DNA from: Rheinheimera sp. SA_1
GTDB lineage: Bacteria; Pseudomonadota; Gammaproteobacteria; Enterobacterales; Alteromonadaceae
Assembly: GCF_001669775.1 (NCBI RefSeq)
Contig: NZ_LXWK01000016.1
Coordinates: 62,001-126,000 of the forward strand
DNA length: 64,000 nt
Reading direction: 5' to 3'
The position numbers and the translations under genes are program-made. Positions 8,996 to 18,316 of the stretch are shown one piece after another (within the stretch, counting starts at the first letter, position 1; each line of letters begins with the position of its first letter). The notes beneath the pieces were generated by a model. The model saw only the letters and a list, made by a program, of their open reading frames with translations. It was not told the DNA's origin and made no database searches.

Positions 8996-9901
8996 TTAAT
9001 ACCCAGGCTGGATGATTTGCACCAGTGCTAACGGTGTCGCCGTGACGGACAATTTTGCCGATTCCACACAGACAAAATCAGACCATTGATCGGCGGGAAT
9101 ATCGGCCGAAGTAGCGGCTTTTGCGGCGGCCGGATTCCACAACACCGACGCATCATGGCCATGTTGGGAAATTCGTAATGTTGTATTGTTATCAATAAGC
9201 ATCAACGAATCGGCCGTTGACGGATAGACCCGGTCGATTTCGCCAACAAAGTGCAACACATCGCTGTTGCTATGTTGCTGAGCGTCGCTGACTTTGTCGT
9301 AAAACTCCAATGGCAACGGTTGCACTTGCGTCTGTCTGCTATCGGCAACGGTAAAATAACTATGCAGTGCAGCTTGTTGGGCAATATGAGTGTCGCAACT
9401 CAAGGTTAGTGTTAATTGCTGATCAAGCTTTACCTGATAACGCAAAGTGACGGTTTCGCTCGTCCAGGGAATATCACTAACACTGATACTAAATTCAATC
9501 ATCACCGCATCCGCAGTGATCTGCTGGTTGGTCTTTTGCCAAAACCTGGTGCGGACTAAACCGTGATTGGGTAGTTTTAGGCTGGTTAAAGCGGCTGGTT
9601 CGATATCGGCGAGCAACCGTGCATCAACTTTACCAAACCAGGGCCAGCAAATAGGCACACCGCCACGAATCGGTTGCTGATTCTGCCAGACCGCTTTGGG
9701 CGATAGCCACAACACCGCAGGTTGTTGCTCAGCAGCTGCGTAATGCAACACATGAGCGCCATAACTGCTAACGACGACTGTGGCGCCAGCGTGGCAAATT
9801 TGCCAGCAAGGTAAATCGGTGAAATGGCCAAAGCCGCTGATTTGGGTGATTGAAGAGGTCATTTGGTCGTCGCTCAGCGAAAAAATCATGTTAGAGTGCA
9901 C
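8996..9901 (-). CDS. yeaD: D-hexose-6-phosphate mutarotase, YeaD family
   Basis: This protein of up to 301 residues belongs to the aldose 1-epimerase-like YeaD family, which interconverts anomers of hexose 6-phosphates in the cytoplasm. Typical motifs are SYGAHVLHY, the conserved PIRGGVPICWPWFG block, NHGLVRTRFW (catalytic His) and LHSYFTV. The first codon of the longest frame is GTG at 9899-9901; ATG at 9887-9889 or 9860-9862 are possible and no ribosome binding site decides. It lies just downstream of gapA in the same orientation, as in E. coli. Confidence 0.88.
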   Translation of the reverse strand: MHSNMIFSLSDDQMTSSITQISGFGHFTDLPCWQICHAGATVVVSSYGAHVLHYAAAEQQPAVLWLSPKAVWQNQQPIRGGVPICWPWFGKVDARLLADIEPAALTSLKLPNHGLVRTRFWQKTNQQITADAVMIEFSISVSDIPWTSETVTLRYQVKLDQQLTLTLSCDTHIAQQAALHSYFTVADSRQTQVQPLPLEFYDKVSDAQQHSNSDVLHFVGEIDRVYPSTADSLMLIDNNTTLRISQHGHDASVLWNPAAAKAATSADIPADQWSDFVCVESAKLSVTATPLALVQIIQPGY

Positions 9902-9932
9902 AAGCTTATCATTAGCCGTGGTTTTTTAGATC

Positions 9933-9960
9933 AACAAAGGCGACAGAAGTCGCCTTTGTT
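9933..9960 (-). terminator. Hairpin after gapA
   Basis: A perfect 12-bp inverted repeat, AACAAAGGCGAC with a 4-nt loop, lies between gapA and yeaD. The U-tract on the minus strand is poor, so it may stabilise the gapA messenger or cause partial termination rather than act as a strong terminator. Confidence 0.5.
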
Positions 9961-10002
9961 CGAAGGTAAAATGTTCGAAGGTAAAATGTTCACAGGTGAA
10001 AT
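9958..10002. repeat. Three tandem 15-bp repeats
   Basis: The unit GTTCGAAGGTAAAAT occurs twice exactly and a third time with changes (GTTCACAGGTGAAAT), just beyond the gapA stop codon and abutting the hairpin at 9933-9960. This is a short slippage-type array. Confidence 0.75.
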
Positions 10003-10021
10003 TTAACCGAGAAATAGCCGC

Positions 10022-11032
10022 TTAGCTGTTTTTCATCATCTGCACTGTGTTATCCAGCATCCGGTTGCTGAAACCCCATTCATTGTCGTACCAGGCCAGT
10101 ACTTTGACTAATCGACCGTTGACGCGGGTTTCGGTGGCGTCAAAAATCGACGACATTGGATTGTGATTAAAATCAACAGAGACCAGCGGTAAATCGTTGA
10201 CAGCGAGAACCTGATTCATCGGGAATTCGGCAGCGGCTTTACGAATGATACTGTTTACTTCTTCAACAGTGGTGTTACGACCAGCGACGAAGGTTAAATC
10301 GACCAATGACACGTTCAGTACCGGAACACGCACCGCTAAACCATCAAATTTACCCTTCAGCTCAGGAACCACCAAACCAACTGCAGCTGCTGCGCCAGTT
10401 TTGGTAGGGATCATCGACATTGCCGCCGCACGGGCACGACGCACATCTGTGTGGTACACATCACTTAAACGTTGATCATTGGTGTAAGCGTGAATAGTCG
10501 TCATCAGGCCGGATTCGATGCCAAGTACGTCGTTCAGCGGCTTGGCAATTGGCGATAAACAGTTGGTGGTGCATGAAGCATTGGAAATGATGGTCATTTC
10601 CGGGGTGATTACATCGTGGTTCACACCGTACACCACAGTCGCGTCAACGCCGCTGGCTGGAGCAGAAATAATGACTTTTTTCGCACCGGCAGTTAAGTGG
10701 GCACCGGCACTTGGACGGTCGGTGAACAGGCCAGTACATTCCAGCACCACATCAACCTGTAATTCTGCCCATGGCAAGTTGGCCGGGCTACGTTCACTTA
10801 AAGTGCGGATTTCGTCGCCATTGACGAAAATTGCTTTGTCAGAATGTTCTACTTCAGCCGCGAAAATACCATGTGCAGTATCGTACTTCAGTAAGTGAGC
10901 ATTGATGGCGGCATCGCCTAAGTCATTAATAGCGACAATTTTAATGTCGTATGACTTCTTGCTTTCATATAAAGCGCGTAAAACATTGCGGCCAATGCGG
11001 CCAAAACCATTGATTGCGACACGAATTGTCAT
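10022..11032 (-). CDS. gapA: Glyceraldehyde-3-phosphate dehydrogenase, type I (GapA)
   Basis: This 336-residue glycolytic enzyme has the N-terminal Rossmann motif [15 protein letters not shown], Asp in INDL (expected to favour NAD), the catalytic cysteine in [12 protein letters not shown] (about 154), the catalytic His in [10 protein letters not shown], and the C-terminal [12 protein letters not shown]. The S-loop reads [16 protein letters not shown], closer to the plastid/cyanobacterial type than to E. coli GapA, so dual cofactor use is possible. It is followed by yeaD. A HexR-like operator lies 90 bp upstream. Confidence 0.96.
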   Translation of the reverse strand: MTIRVAINGFGRIGRNVLRALYESKKSYDIKIVAINDLGDAAINAHLLKYDTAHGIFAAEVEHSDKAIFVNGDEIRTLSERSPANLPWAELQVDVVLECTGLFTDRPSAGAHLTAGAKKVIISAPASGVDATVVYGVNHDVITPEMTIISNASCTTNCLSPIAKPLNDVLGIESGLMTTIHAYTNDQRLSDVYHTDVRRARAAAMSMIPTKTGAAAAVGLVVPELKGKFDGLAVRVPVLNVSLVDLTFVAGRNTTVEEVNSIIRKAAAEFPMNQVLAVNDLPLVSVDFNHNPMSSIFDATETRVNGRLVKVLAWYDNEWGFSNRMLDNTVQMMKNS

Positions 11033-11121
11033 GACTCACCCCGGATGTTTGCAAATTGTGTAGTAAACTTACATGTTTTTTGCCATTTTTCAAGCATAAA
11101 AACCTTATGCAATCGTATTTA

Positions 11122-11136
11122 TGTAATTTAATGACA
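11122..11136. promoter_or_regulatory. HexR-like operator upstream of gapA
   Basis: TGTAATTTAATGACA matches 14 of 15 positions of the HexR consensus TGTARTTWWAYTACA as I recall it. gapA is a known HexR target in related gammaproteobacteria. The site lies 90 bp before the gapA start codon. Confidence 0.6.
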
Positions 11137-11217
11137 TAAAGCCGCATTTAGCCATCGTAACTAATTTTTTAAGTCGTATACTGCTGTTTCAGAGCCGGAC
11201 TGTGCCATTAACACACG

Positions 11218-11481
11218 AGAGCGTGTTGGCCTTTGGTGTGTGAATTTTGTTCAATCGGGAGCCGCCAGCCCGCGAAAGGAGTCGCGAAGCTTAGTGATCT
11301 AAGCGAGTGGCGAGTGACAAAGGGCTGGCGTCCCCCGGTTGAACCCTGCGGGCAGCGTTTGGCTGACCTTTCTACGGCGTTATCGCCCGCTCATGTAGAA
11401 TAACTACACAGCGCGGGCTCTGCCTTGTAGAAAAGCCAGCCAAACTGCTGCAAAAACACACACCATAGGTCAACACGCTCT
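11218..11481. mobile_element. 264-bp MITE-like element with 25-bp terminal inverted repeats
   Basis: The ends AGAGCGTGTTGGCCTTTGG... and the complement of ...CATAGGTCAACACGCTCT match at 23 of 25 positions. Inside are two further inverted repeats: GTTCAATCGGGAGCCGCCAG pairing with CTGGCGTCCCCCGGTTGAAC (11252-11345), and GTTTGGCTGACC...TTCTAC pairing with GTAGAAAAGCCAGCCAAAC (about 11357-11448). The element has no credible coding sequence and fills most of the gap between divergent gapA and malQ. No clear target-site duplication is visible. It looks like a non-autonomous element or a large structured repeat. Confidence 0.75.
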
Positions 11482-11529
11482 AATAAATAACCGGTAACGA
11501 CAATATGACGCACCTGATACGGAGCCTTT

Positions 11530-13767
11530 ATGGACAAAACACTTCTCGCTGATTTAATCCGGTTTAATGGCATTGAAACGGCTTTCACCGACGCCTGGGG
11601 CAACCCAACCACGGTGGCGGAGCAGGATCAGATTAAATTACTCAAAGCGCTGGGGTTTGATGTCGAAGACGAAGCCTTGGCGCAAAGTCAGCTGGAAGAG
11701 CGCCAGAAGTTACACTGGCTGGAGCCGATTGACCCGGTGTCGGTGCAAAGCCAATCGTCACTAAATGGACCCGGACAATACAACCTGCAGGTGCGGTTAC
11801 CGATTGACGAAGTGCATGCAGTGCTCACCGTCACTATCACCACTGAACAAGGTGAAGCACATCAATTTACCTTTAGCGCCATTGATGCTGAGCTCAGCGG
11901 TGTAACAGTGCTGGACGGCGCCTTAGATCACGAACAAAGTGGCACTGAAATTCAACAATATGATTGGTCATTTCAGGCTGATTTACCCCTTGGCTACCAC
12001 AAACTGCAACTAGCGGTGGCTGGGGATGAAGATGTGTATGAACAATCTTTGATCATCACCCCGGATAAATGTTTTCAGCCGGCAGATTTTAATCAGCAAA
12101 AACAGTGGGGCGTCTCAGTTCAGCTGTACGGTGTCAAATCTGAAACCAACTGGGGTATTGGTGATTTCGCTGACCTCGCGCGTCTGGTTAGCCATTTAGC
12201 CAAACAAGGTGCAGATTTTGTTGGCTTAAACCCAATCCATGCTTTGTATCCTGCGATGCCGGAATCGGCCAGCCCGTATAGCCCATCGTCTCGGCGTTGG
12301 CTCAATCTGATTTATTTAAGTGTGCCGCTGCTGCCTGGTTTTGGTCAGTGTCAGCAAACGGCGCATTTGGTGCAAGCACCTGGTTTTGTAGAAAAACTGG
12401 CAGCGCAGCGTGCGAAAGACTGGGTTGATTACAGTGGCGTGATGCAGCTGAAGTTACCGGTGCTGAAAACGCTGTTTCACTGGTTTAGTGAACATCAGCA
12501 GCAAGTACCGGAACTTGTTACTGCATTTGAAAACTTTAAACAGCAGGGCGGTGATAGTCTGCGTCAGCTGGCTTTGTATGACGCATTGCATTTGCACTTG
12601 ATTGCACAGAACCCGGATGCCTGGGGCTGGCCAAACTGGCCTGAGCAATATCGCAGTGCTGTTAGCGAAGCGGTAAAAGCTTTTGCTGCTGAACATCAGG
12701 ACGACATCGAATTTTTCAGTTACCTGCAATTTTGCGCGCAGCAACAACTGGCTACCGTGCAACAACAGGCCAAAGACAGCGGCATGTTGCTGGGCTTGTA
12801 TCGCGATTTAGCAGTGGGTGTCAGCGAAGCTTCCACCGAAATTTGGGCCAATCCGGATCTGTATTGCCGTAACGCCAGTGTTGGCGCGCCACCGGATATT
12901 CTGGGGCCAAAAGGTCAAAACTGGGGTTTGCCTCCGATGTTGCCGTATCAGTTGTTCCGTCAGGCTTACCGGCCAATGATCGAACTGTTTCGCGCCAATA
13001 TGCAGGACTCCGGCGCGCTGCGTATCGACCACGTGATGGCGTTGCTGCGGTTGTGGTGGGTACCGAAAGGGGCTAAATCGGCCGGCGAAGGTGCTTATAT
13101 GTATTATCCGATCATGGATTTACTCGGCATTCTGGCGCTGGAAAGTCAGCGCCAGCAGGCGGTGGTGATTGGTGAAGACTTGGGCACAGTGCCAGACGGC
13201 ATTTTTGAATTACTGCAACAATTTGGTATGTATTCGTACCGGATTTTCTTTTTTGAACAAGCCGAAGATGGCGGTTTTATTTCGCCGGCGCATTATCCGG
13301 TGCAGGCAATGTCTGCGTTAACCACCCACGATATGCCAACGCTGATCGGCTTTTGGCATTGTTCGGACTTAAAACTCGGTCTGGATATTGGCTTGTACAC
13401 TGAACAGATTTTGCCTGGCTTGTATCAGGACCGGCACAAAGCCAAACAGAAAATTCTGGATTCTTTACATGGACACCAGGCGTTACCGGCCGATTTTGGC
13501 CGTGAGATTGACAGCATGGGCATGTCGCGGACCTTAAGTTTTGCCATGCAACAACATTTGGCTAAAGGCAGCTGCCAGTTGTTGTGTCTGCAGTTGGAAG
13601 ACTGGATGGAAATGACAGAGCCAGTGAATGTACCAGGCACCAGTGATGAATATCCAAACTGGCGGCGCAAGCTCAGCATGACTTTGGAGCAGCTCGAAGT
13701 ACAACCGCACATCAATCAACATCTGCAAAATTTGACAGCCAACCGGCGATCTGGCTTATATTCTTAA
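11530..13767 (+). CDS. malQ: 4-alpha-glucanotransferase (amylomaltase)
   Basis: This 745-residue GH77 enzyme transfers maltodextrin segments between glucan chains in the cytoplasm. An N-terminal region of about 170 residues precedes the catalytic barrel, as in the long proteobacterial MalQ type. Catalytic motifs are visible: the nucleophile Asp in ALRIDHVMAL (about 499), the acid/base Glu in IGEDLGTVP (about 548) and the third acidic residue in LTTHDMPT. The active-site loop AWGWPNWPEQYR-like segment (about 360) is also typical. It heads a plus-strand glycogen block with glgB and glgX. The start ATG follows GGAGC at a good distance, and a terminator follows at 13779. Confidence 0.95.
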   Translation: MDKTLLADLIRFNGIETAFTDAWGNPTTVAEQDQIKLLKALGFDVEDEALAQSQLEERQKLHWLEPIDPVSVQSQSSLNGPGQYNLQVRLPIDEVHAVLTVTITTEQGEAHQFTFSAIDAELSGVTVLDGALDHEQSGTEIQQYDWSFQADLPLGYHKLQLAVAGDEDVYEQSLIITPDKCFQPADFNQQKQWGVSVQLYGVKSETNWGIGDFADLARLVSHLAKQGADFVGLNPIHALYPAMPESASPYSPSSRRWLNLIYLSVPLLPGFGQCQQTAHLVQAPGFVEKLAAQRAKDWVDYSGVMQLKLPVLKTLFHWFSEHQQQVPELVTAFENFKQQGGDSLRQLALYDALHLHLIAQNPDAWGWPNWPEQYRSAVSEAVKAFAAEHQDDIEFFSYLQFCAQQQLATVQQQAKDSGMLLGLYRDLAVGVSEASTEIWANPDLYCRNASVGAPPDILGPKGQNWGLPPMLPYQLFRQAYRPMIELFRANMQDSGALRIDHVMALLRLWWVPKGAKSAGEGAYMYYPIMDLLGILALESQRQQAVVIGEDLGTVPDGIFELLQQFGMYSYRIFFFEQAEDGGFISPAHYPVQAMSALTTHDMPTLIGFWHCSDLKLGLDIGLYTEQILPGLYQDRHKAKQKILDSLHGHQALPADFGREIDSMGMSRTLSFAMQQHLAKGSCQLLCLQLEDWMEMTEPVNVPGTSDEYPNWRRKLSMTLEQLEVQPHINQHLQNLTANRRSGLYS

Positions 13768-13778
13768 TTACCAAAAAT

Positions 13779-13816
13779 AAACTGGCAGTAAAATTTTCTC
13801 ACAACTGCCAGTTTTT
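13779..13816 (+). terminator. Terminator between malQ and glgB
   Basis: The 11-bp stem AAACTGGCAGT pairs with ACTGCCAGTTT across a 14-nt loop and is followed by TTCTTG after a short T run. It lies 12 bp after the malQ stop, so glgB probably has its own promoter or depends on read-through. Confidence 0.65.
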
Positions 13817-13857
13817 CTTGCCGCGTTACTGCAACGATACAGTTCAAAGGATATGTT

Positions 13858-16029
13858 ATGAGTCTTGCGTTATTGCCTGAAGTCCGTTGTGCCCATCCAT
13901 TTTCGTGGTTAGGTTGGCAAAAAGCCGATAAAGGCTTGCTGATTCGGGTGTATCTGCCCAAAGCTACAGCTGTAGAAGTTTTTACTTTCGCCGATGGCCT
14001 GCCGATGGGAACGATGGAGGCTCATCCCGAGATCCCGGGTGTATTTGAATTACAGTTACCGCGTAAACGCAAAACCGAAGCTTATAAACTGCAAGTGAAT
14101 CATGGCCATTATCAGTTCGAGCTGATTGATCCTTATCTGTTTAAAGATGAAGCATTTTACGCCGTGCATTACGTTAATCTTCGTCCGGAAAACCTGTATC
14201 AACAACTTGGTGCACAAATTGTCAGTTTGCAGGTTGGGAAAACGCAACTGAAAGCAACCCGCTTTGCCGTGTACGCACCACACGCCAGCAGCGTCAGTTT
14301 GATTGGCGATATGAACGAATGGGACGGCCGTTGCCATCCGATGGAACGCACCGAATGCGGCCATTGGGTGTTAGTGGTACCGCAAATAGCCGCCGGCGTG
14401 CGTTATAAGTTTGAAATTAAAGACGCCACCGGGCATTTACTGCCGCACAAAGCAGATCCACTTGCCTTTGCGGCTGAACAGTTTCCTTCCCATGCTTCGT
14501 TAGTGTTTGACCATAGTAAATATCAATGGCAGGACAGCGCCTGGTCGCAGCGTGTGCATCAGCCTTATCGCAGCGCCATGAGCATCTACGAGCTGCATGC
14601 CGGTTGCTGGCGCACCCACGCCGACGGCTCGCCGCTGACGTATCCGGAACTTGCTGAACAACTTATTCCGTACATCAAAGACATGGGTTACACCCATATC
14701 GAACTGTTACCCGTGATGGAACATCCGTATAGCGGTTCCTGGGGTTATCAGCCTTTGGGGTTGTTTGCGGCGACGTCCCGTTATGGCACGCCCGATCAGT
14801 TTAAAGCCTTTGTCGATGCCTGCCATCAGGCCGGGATTGGCGTGATCCTCGATTGGGTGCCGGCACATTTCCCGGAAGATGGTCATGGTCTGGCGCGTTT
14901 TGACGGCGGCCATTTATACGAATACGCCGATCCACGCCGTGGCTGGCATCCGGACTGGAATTCCTGCATTTACGATTATGGCAAAGACTATGTGCGGCAG
15001 TTTTTAGTCGCTAGTGCGTTGTTTTGGCTCGATCATTTTCATATCGATGGTTTACGCGTTGATGCCGTGGCGTCGATGCTGTATTTAGATTATTCGCGCG
15101 AACACGGCGAGTGGATCCCGAATGTTGACGGTGGCAATCATAATTATGAAGCAATTAGTTTATTAAAATGGCTGAATCAGGAAGTGTACGCACAGTTTCC
15201 AAAAGCCATGATGATTGCCGAAGAATCGACCTCCTTTAACGGTGTTAGCCGGCCGATTGATGCCGGTGGCCTGGGTTTTGGCTTTAAGTGGAATATGGGC
15301 TGGATGAACGACAGCCTGCGTTATTTCAGTAAAGATCCGGCTTATCGCAAGTTTCATCACAATGATCTGACGTTCTCGATGGTGTATGCCTTTAACGAGA
15401 ATTTTATATTGCCGTTGTCGCATGATGAAGTGGTACACGGCAAAGGCAGTATTCTGAATAAAATGCCCGGCGATGAATGGCAACAAGCGGCCAATCTGCG
15501 TGCTTATTACGCTTTTATGTTTGCTCACCCGGGCAAAAAGCTGAATTTTATGGGTAACGAGTTTGGTCAGGGTACCGAGTGGAATCACAATCAGGCGTTG
15601 CCGTGGTTTTTGCTGGATTTTGAAAAGCATCGGGGTATTCAACAATTGTTCCGCGATTTAAACCATACCTATCGCAAATGTACGCCGTTACACCAGCTGG
15701 ATCACGATCCGGCTGGTTTTCGCTGGATTGACCATCAGGATGCTGACCACAGTACCTTGTCGTTTAAACGATATGATCTACAGGGTGAAGTCATTTACGT
15801 GGTCAGCAATTTTACCCCGGTGCCACGTAACGGCTTTATGCTGGCGGTTGAACAGGCCGGCGATTACGAAATTATTTTAAATACCGATAGTACATACTAC
15901 TGGGGCAGTAATTTTGACGTGGGTATGGCGATGGCGGCTCAGCAGCATAATAGCCAGGGTAGCTGGCTGTTGCAGCTCGATTTGCCGCCATTATCAACGT
16001 TGTACCTGAGAAGGCGTGTCCAGGCATGA
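13858..16029 (+). CDS. glgB: 1,4-alpha-glucan branching enzyme
   Basis: This 723-residue GH13 enzyme makes alpha-1,6 branches in glycogen. It carries two N-terminal beta domains (an N1-like domain at about 10-100 and CBM48 at about 120-220 with SVSLIGDMNEWDGR), then the catalytic barrel with the nucleophile Asp in IDGLRVDAVASMLYLDY (about 402), Glu in MMIAEESTSF (about 455) and Asp in LSHDEVVHGKGS (about 523). The C-terminal beta domain ends at about 720. Length matches the long GlgB type of E. coli. Its last codons overlap the glgX start by 4 bp, so the two are coupled. Confidence 0.96.
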   Translation: MSLALLPEVRCAHPFSWLGWQKADKGLLIRVYLPKATAVEVFTFADGLPMGTMEAHPEIPGVFELQLPRKRKTEAYKLQVNHGHYQFELIDPYLFKDEAFYAVHYVNLRPENLYQQLGAQIVSLQVGKTQLKATRFAVYAPHASSVSLIGDMNEWDGRCHPMERTECGHWVLVVPQIAAGVRYKFEIKDATGHLLPHKADPLAFAAEQFPSHASLVFDHSKYQWQDSAWSQRVHQPYRSAMSIYELHAGCWRTHADGSPLTYPELAEQLIPYIKDMGYTHIELLPVMEHPYSGSWGYQPLGLFAATSRYGTPDQFKAFVDACHQAGIGVILDWVPAHFPEDGHGLARFDGGHLYEYADPRRGWHPDWNSCIYDYGKDYVRQFLVASALFWLDHFHIDGLRVDAVASMLYLDYSREHGEWIPNVDGGNHNYEAISLLKWLNQEVYAQFPKAMMIAEESTSFNGVSRPIDAGGLGFGFKWNMGWMNDSLRYFSKDPAYRKFHHNDLTFSMVYAFNENFILPLSHDEVVHGKGSILNKMPGDEWQQAANLRAYYAFMFAHPGKKLNFMGNEFGQGTEWNHNQALPWFLLDFEKHRGIQQLFRDLNHTYRKCTPLHQLDHDPAGFRWIDHQDADHSTLSFKRYDLQGEVIYVVSNFTPVPRNGFMLAVEQAGDYEIILNTDSTYYWGSNFDVGMAMAAQQHNSQGSWLLQLDLPPLSTLYLRRRVQA

Positions 16030-18149
16030 GTACAGGTTCGACGGTCAATTCCAACAGTGCTGCTGCGACGGTGCCTGCGATGTTTGGAACTACTGAGGCT
16101 ACCAGTAGCAAATATCTGAGTCAGGTCGGTGCAGCACAGCCATTGGGTCCGCAGCTTACCGGCCGACATCAGTGGAATTTTGCAGTGTTTGCCCCAGATG
16201 CGACTGAGCTGTGGTTATGTTTGTATTGCCCGGATACGGAAGAGTTGCTGGCGGAATTACCCTTTGTTGGCCGGACCGGCGAAATCTGGCATTTATTGGT
16301 TTCCGGTATCAGCGATGGCACCTTGTACGGATTAAAAGCCCAGGGGCCGCAGTTCCCAGAGCAAGGTATGGTGTTTGAAGCCGACCGGTTAGTCATCGAC
16401 CCTTATTGTCGCCAACTCAACCGCGCCCAGGTGTTTAACGAACGGCTTTATCATAGCCGCAGCCATTACATGATGGCGAAAGGTGTGCTGAAACCATTGG
16501 ATTTTGACTGGCAAGGCACAGTAAAACCAGCTATTCCACGCGAAAAAACCATTATTTATGAAGCCCATGTCAAAGGCATGACCGCGCTCCATCCGGATGT
16601 GCCGCTGCATCAACGCGGTACCTATGTTGGTATGGCGCACCCCAGTGTGGTGCAACATTTGCTGGAGCTTGGTATTACCACGGTACAGCTGTTGCCGGTG
16701 GCAGCGTTTATGAGCGAGCCGCGTTTAGAAAAGCTGAAACTCAGTAACTACTGGGGTTATAACCCGGTGAATTTTTTTGCACCTGATCCACGCTATCAGG
16801 TGGAAGACGCTGTGCTGGAATTTAAACAGCTGGTCCGAACTTACCATCAGCACGGTTTGGAAGTGATTCTGGACGTGGTATTTAACCACAGCGCGGAAGC
16901 CGGTGGTTATCATTTGAGTTTTCGCGGCCTTGCCAACCGCCAATATTATCTGTTTGAAAACCATGCCGATGTCACTGATTTTCAGCAATACACCAATTAC
17001 AGTGGTTGTGGCAATACACTGAATGTAGCGCAGCCGATGACGCAAAAACTGGTGCTGGACGCCTTGCGTTATTGGGTGACAGAAATGCAGGTCGACGGCT
17101 TTCGTTTTGATCTCGCGGTTACCTTGGCGCGCGAGCATAAAAGGTTTAATCCGTACGCTACTTTTCTGCAAATCGTGGCGCAGGATCCGGTGCTATCCAC
17201 CACCAAGCTCATCGCTGAGCCCTGGGATGTTGGGCCTTATGGGTATCAACTTGGGCAATTTCCGGCGATGTGGTCGGAACTAAACGATAAATTCCGTGAT
17301 TCGATGCGCAGTTTCTGGCGTGGTGATATGGGAACCCTGGCGGAATTTACCACCAGGTTGCTGGGATCACGTGATATTTTCCAGAAACATCATAAACCAG
17401 CCTGTTGTTCGGTGAACTATCTGACTTATCACGATGGTTTCACTTTACAAGACGCCGTCAGTTATCAGCACAAACATAACTGGCTCAATGGCGAGCAAAA
17501 CCGTGATGGACATGATCATAATTTAACGGTCAATTATGGTGTGGAAGGGCCAACCAGTTCGGCCGAGGTCCTGGCAAAACGGTTTTTGCACAAACGGAAT
17601 CTGGTGGCATGTCTGATGCTTAGTCAAGGCATGATCCATTGGCTTGGCGGCGATGAGCTCAGTCACAGTCAACAAGGCAATAACAATGCCTATTGTCAGG
17701 ACAACGAACTGACCTGGCTGCATTGGCACCTGGATTATCACGCCACACAGTTCCTGAATTTCGTCAAACAAATGATTCAGCTACGGCAGCAATATAGTTG
17801 TTTGCAGCAGTTGTCATTGCTCGACGATCAGTACCAGAGCCATGGTGATAAACATCAGATCGAATGGTATTTGCCCAATGGCAAGGTCAAAACTGAAGCT
17901 GACTGGTATGACACTTCAGTCGGACACTGCATTTTTATCATCCGCAATACCAGTACCCATCATCAGTTGTTGGTCAGTATCAATGCCGGTGGCACTGAAA
18001 TTGCCATCACTTTGCCGTCCAATCAATGGCAATGTGTGATGGATACGGCGATTGAACAAGGACTAACTTCGGTACTGCATGATCGCAGCCAAAGGTACCT
18101 TCAACAGCCTGGTTCTTTGTCAATTTGGCTGGAGCAGGGCGCTTATTAA
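16026..18149 (+). CDS. glgX: Glycogen debranching enzyme GlgX
   Basis: This 707-residue GH13 isoamylase-type enzyme removes short branches left by glycogen phosphorylase. An N-terminal CBM48-like domain (about 30-130, RHQWNFAVFAPDATELWLCL) precedes the barrel, which has the region-I motif DVVFNHSAE, the nucleophile Asp in VDGFRFDLAVTLARE (about 362), Glu in LIAEPWDVGPYGYQ and the last acidic residue in NYLTYHDGFTLQD. The first 30 residues are Ser/Ala/Thr-rich and low in complexity. It overlaps glgB by 4 bp. With malQ, pgm and glgP in the same window it completes a glycogen turnover set; glgC and glgA are not seen. Confidence 0.94.
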   Translation: MSTGSTVNSNSAAATVPAMFGTTEATSSKYLSQVGAAQPLGPQLTGRHQWNFAVFAPDATELWLCLYCPDTEELLAELPFVGRTGEIWHLLVSGISDGTLYGLKAQGPQFPEQGMVFEADRLVIDPYCRQLNRAQVFNERLYHSRSHYMMAKGVLKPLDFDWQGTVKPAIPREKTIIYEAHVKGMTALHPDVPLHQRGTYVGMAHPSVVQHLLELGITTVQLLPVAAFMSEPRLEKLKLSNYWGYNPVNFFAPDPRYQVEDAVLEFKQLVRTYHQHGLEVILDVVFNHSAEAGGYHLSFRGLANRQYYLFENHADVTDFQQYTNYSGCGNTLNVAQPMTQKLVLDALRYWVTEMQVDGFRFDLAVTLAREHKRFNPYATFLQIVAQDPVLSTTKLIAEPWDVGPYGYQLGQFPAMWSELNDKFRDSMRSFWRGDMGTLAEFTTRLLGSRDIFQKHHKPACCSVNYLTYHDGFTLQDAVSYQHKHNWLNGEQNRDGHDHNLTVNYGVEGPTSSAEVLAKRFLHKRNLVACLMLSQGMIHWLGGDELSHSQQGNNNAYCQDNELTWLHWHLDYHATQFLNFVKQMIQLRQQYSCLQQLSLLDDQYQSHGDKHQIEWYLPNGKVKTEADWYDTSVGHCIFIIRNTSTHHQLLVSINAGGTEIAITLPSNQWQCVMDTAIEQGLTSVLHDRSQRYLQQPGSLSIWLEQGAY

Positions 18150-18164
18150 CGTCGTATTGAATAG

Positions 18165-18200
18165 AGCGGTACAGCTTTATTTTTAAGCAAGCTGCACCGC
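18165..18200 (+). terminator. Hairpin after glgX
   Basis: GCGGTACAGCTT pairs with AAGCTGCACCGC with one mismatch; the T-rich stretch lies in the loop rather than after the stem. It is 15 bp beyond the glgX stop and may act as a factor-assisted terminator or an mRNA-stabilising structure. Confidence 0.4.
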
Positions 18201-18316
18201 CTGTTTCAACAATGGTCTGAACAGCAAACTCTTTTGCCGGTAGTGCTGCTTTCGCTTAGCCTTTTCCAGTATAATCATCGGCATTTTGCCGTACCGGTGT
18301 TTCGGAGAAAGCTTGA

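Noticed and set aside
11391-11612. Minus-strand frame over the MITE-like element and malQ start
   Set aside because: It crosses an inverted repeat and the malQ coding start and lacks a ribosome binding site.
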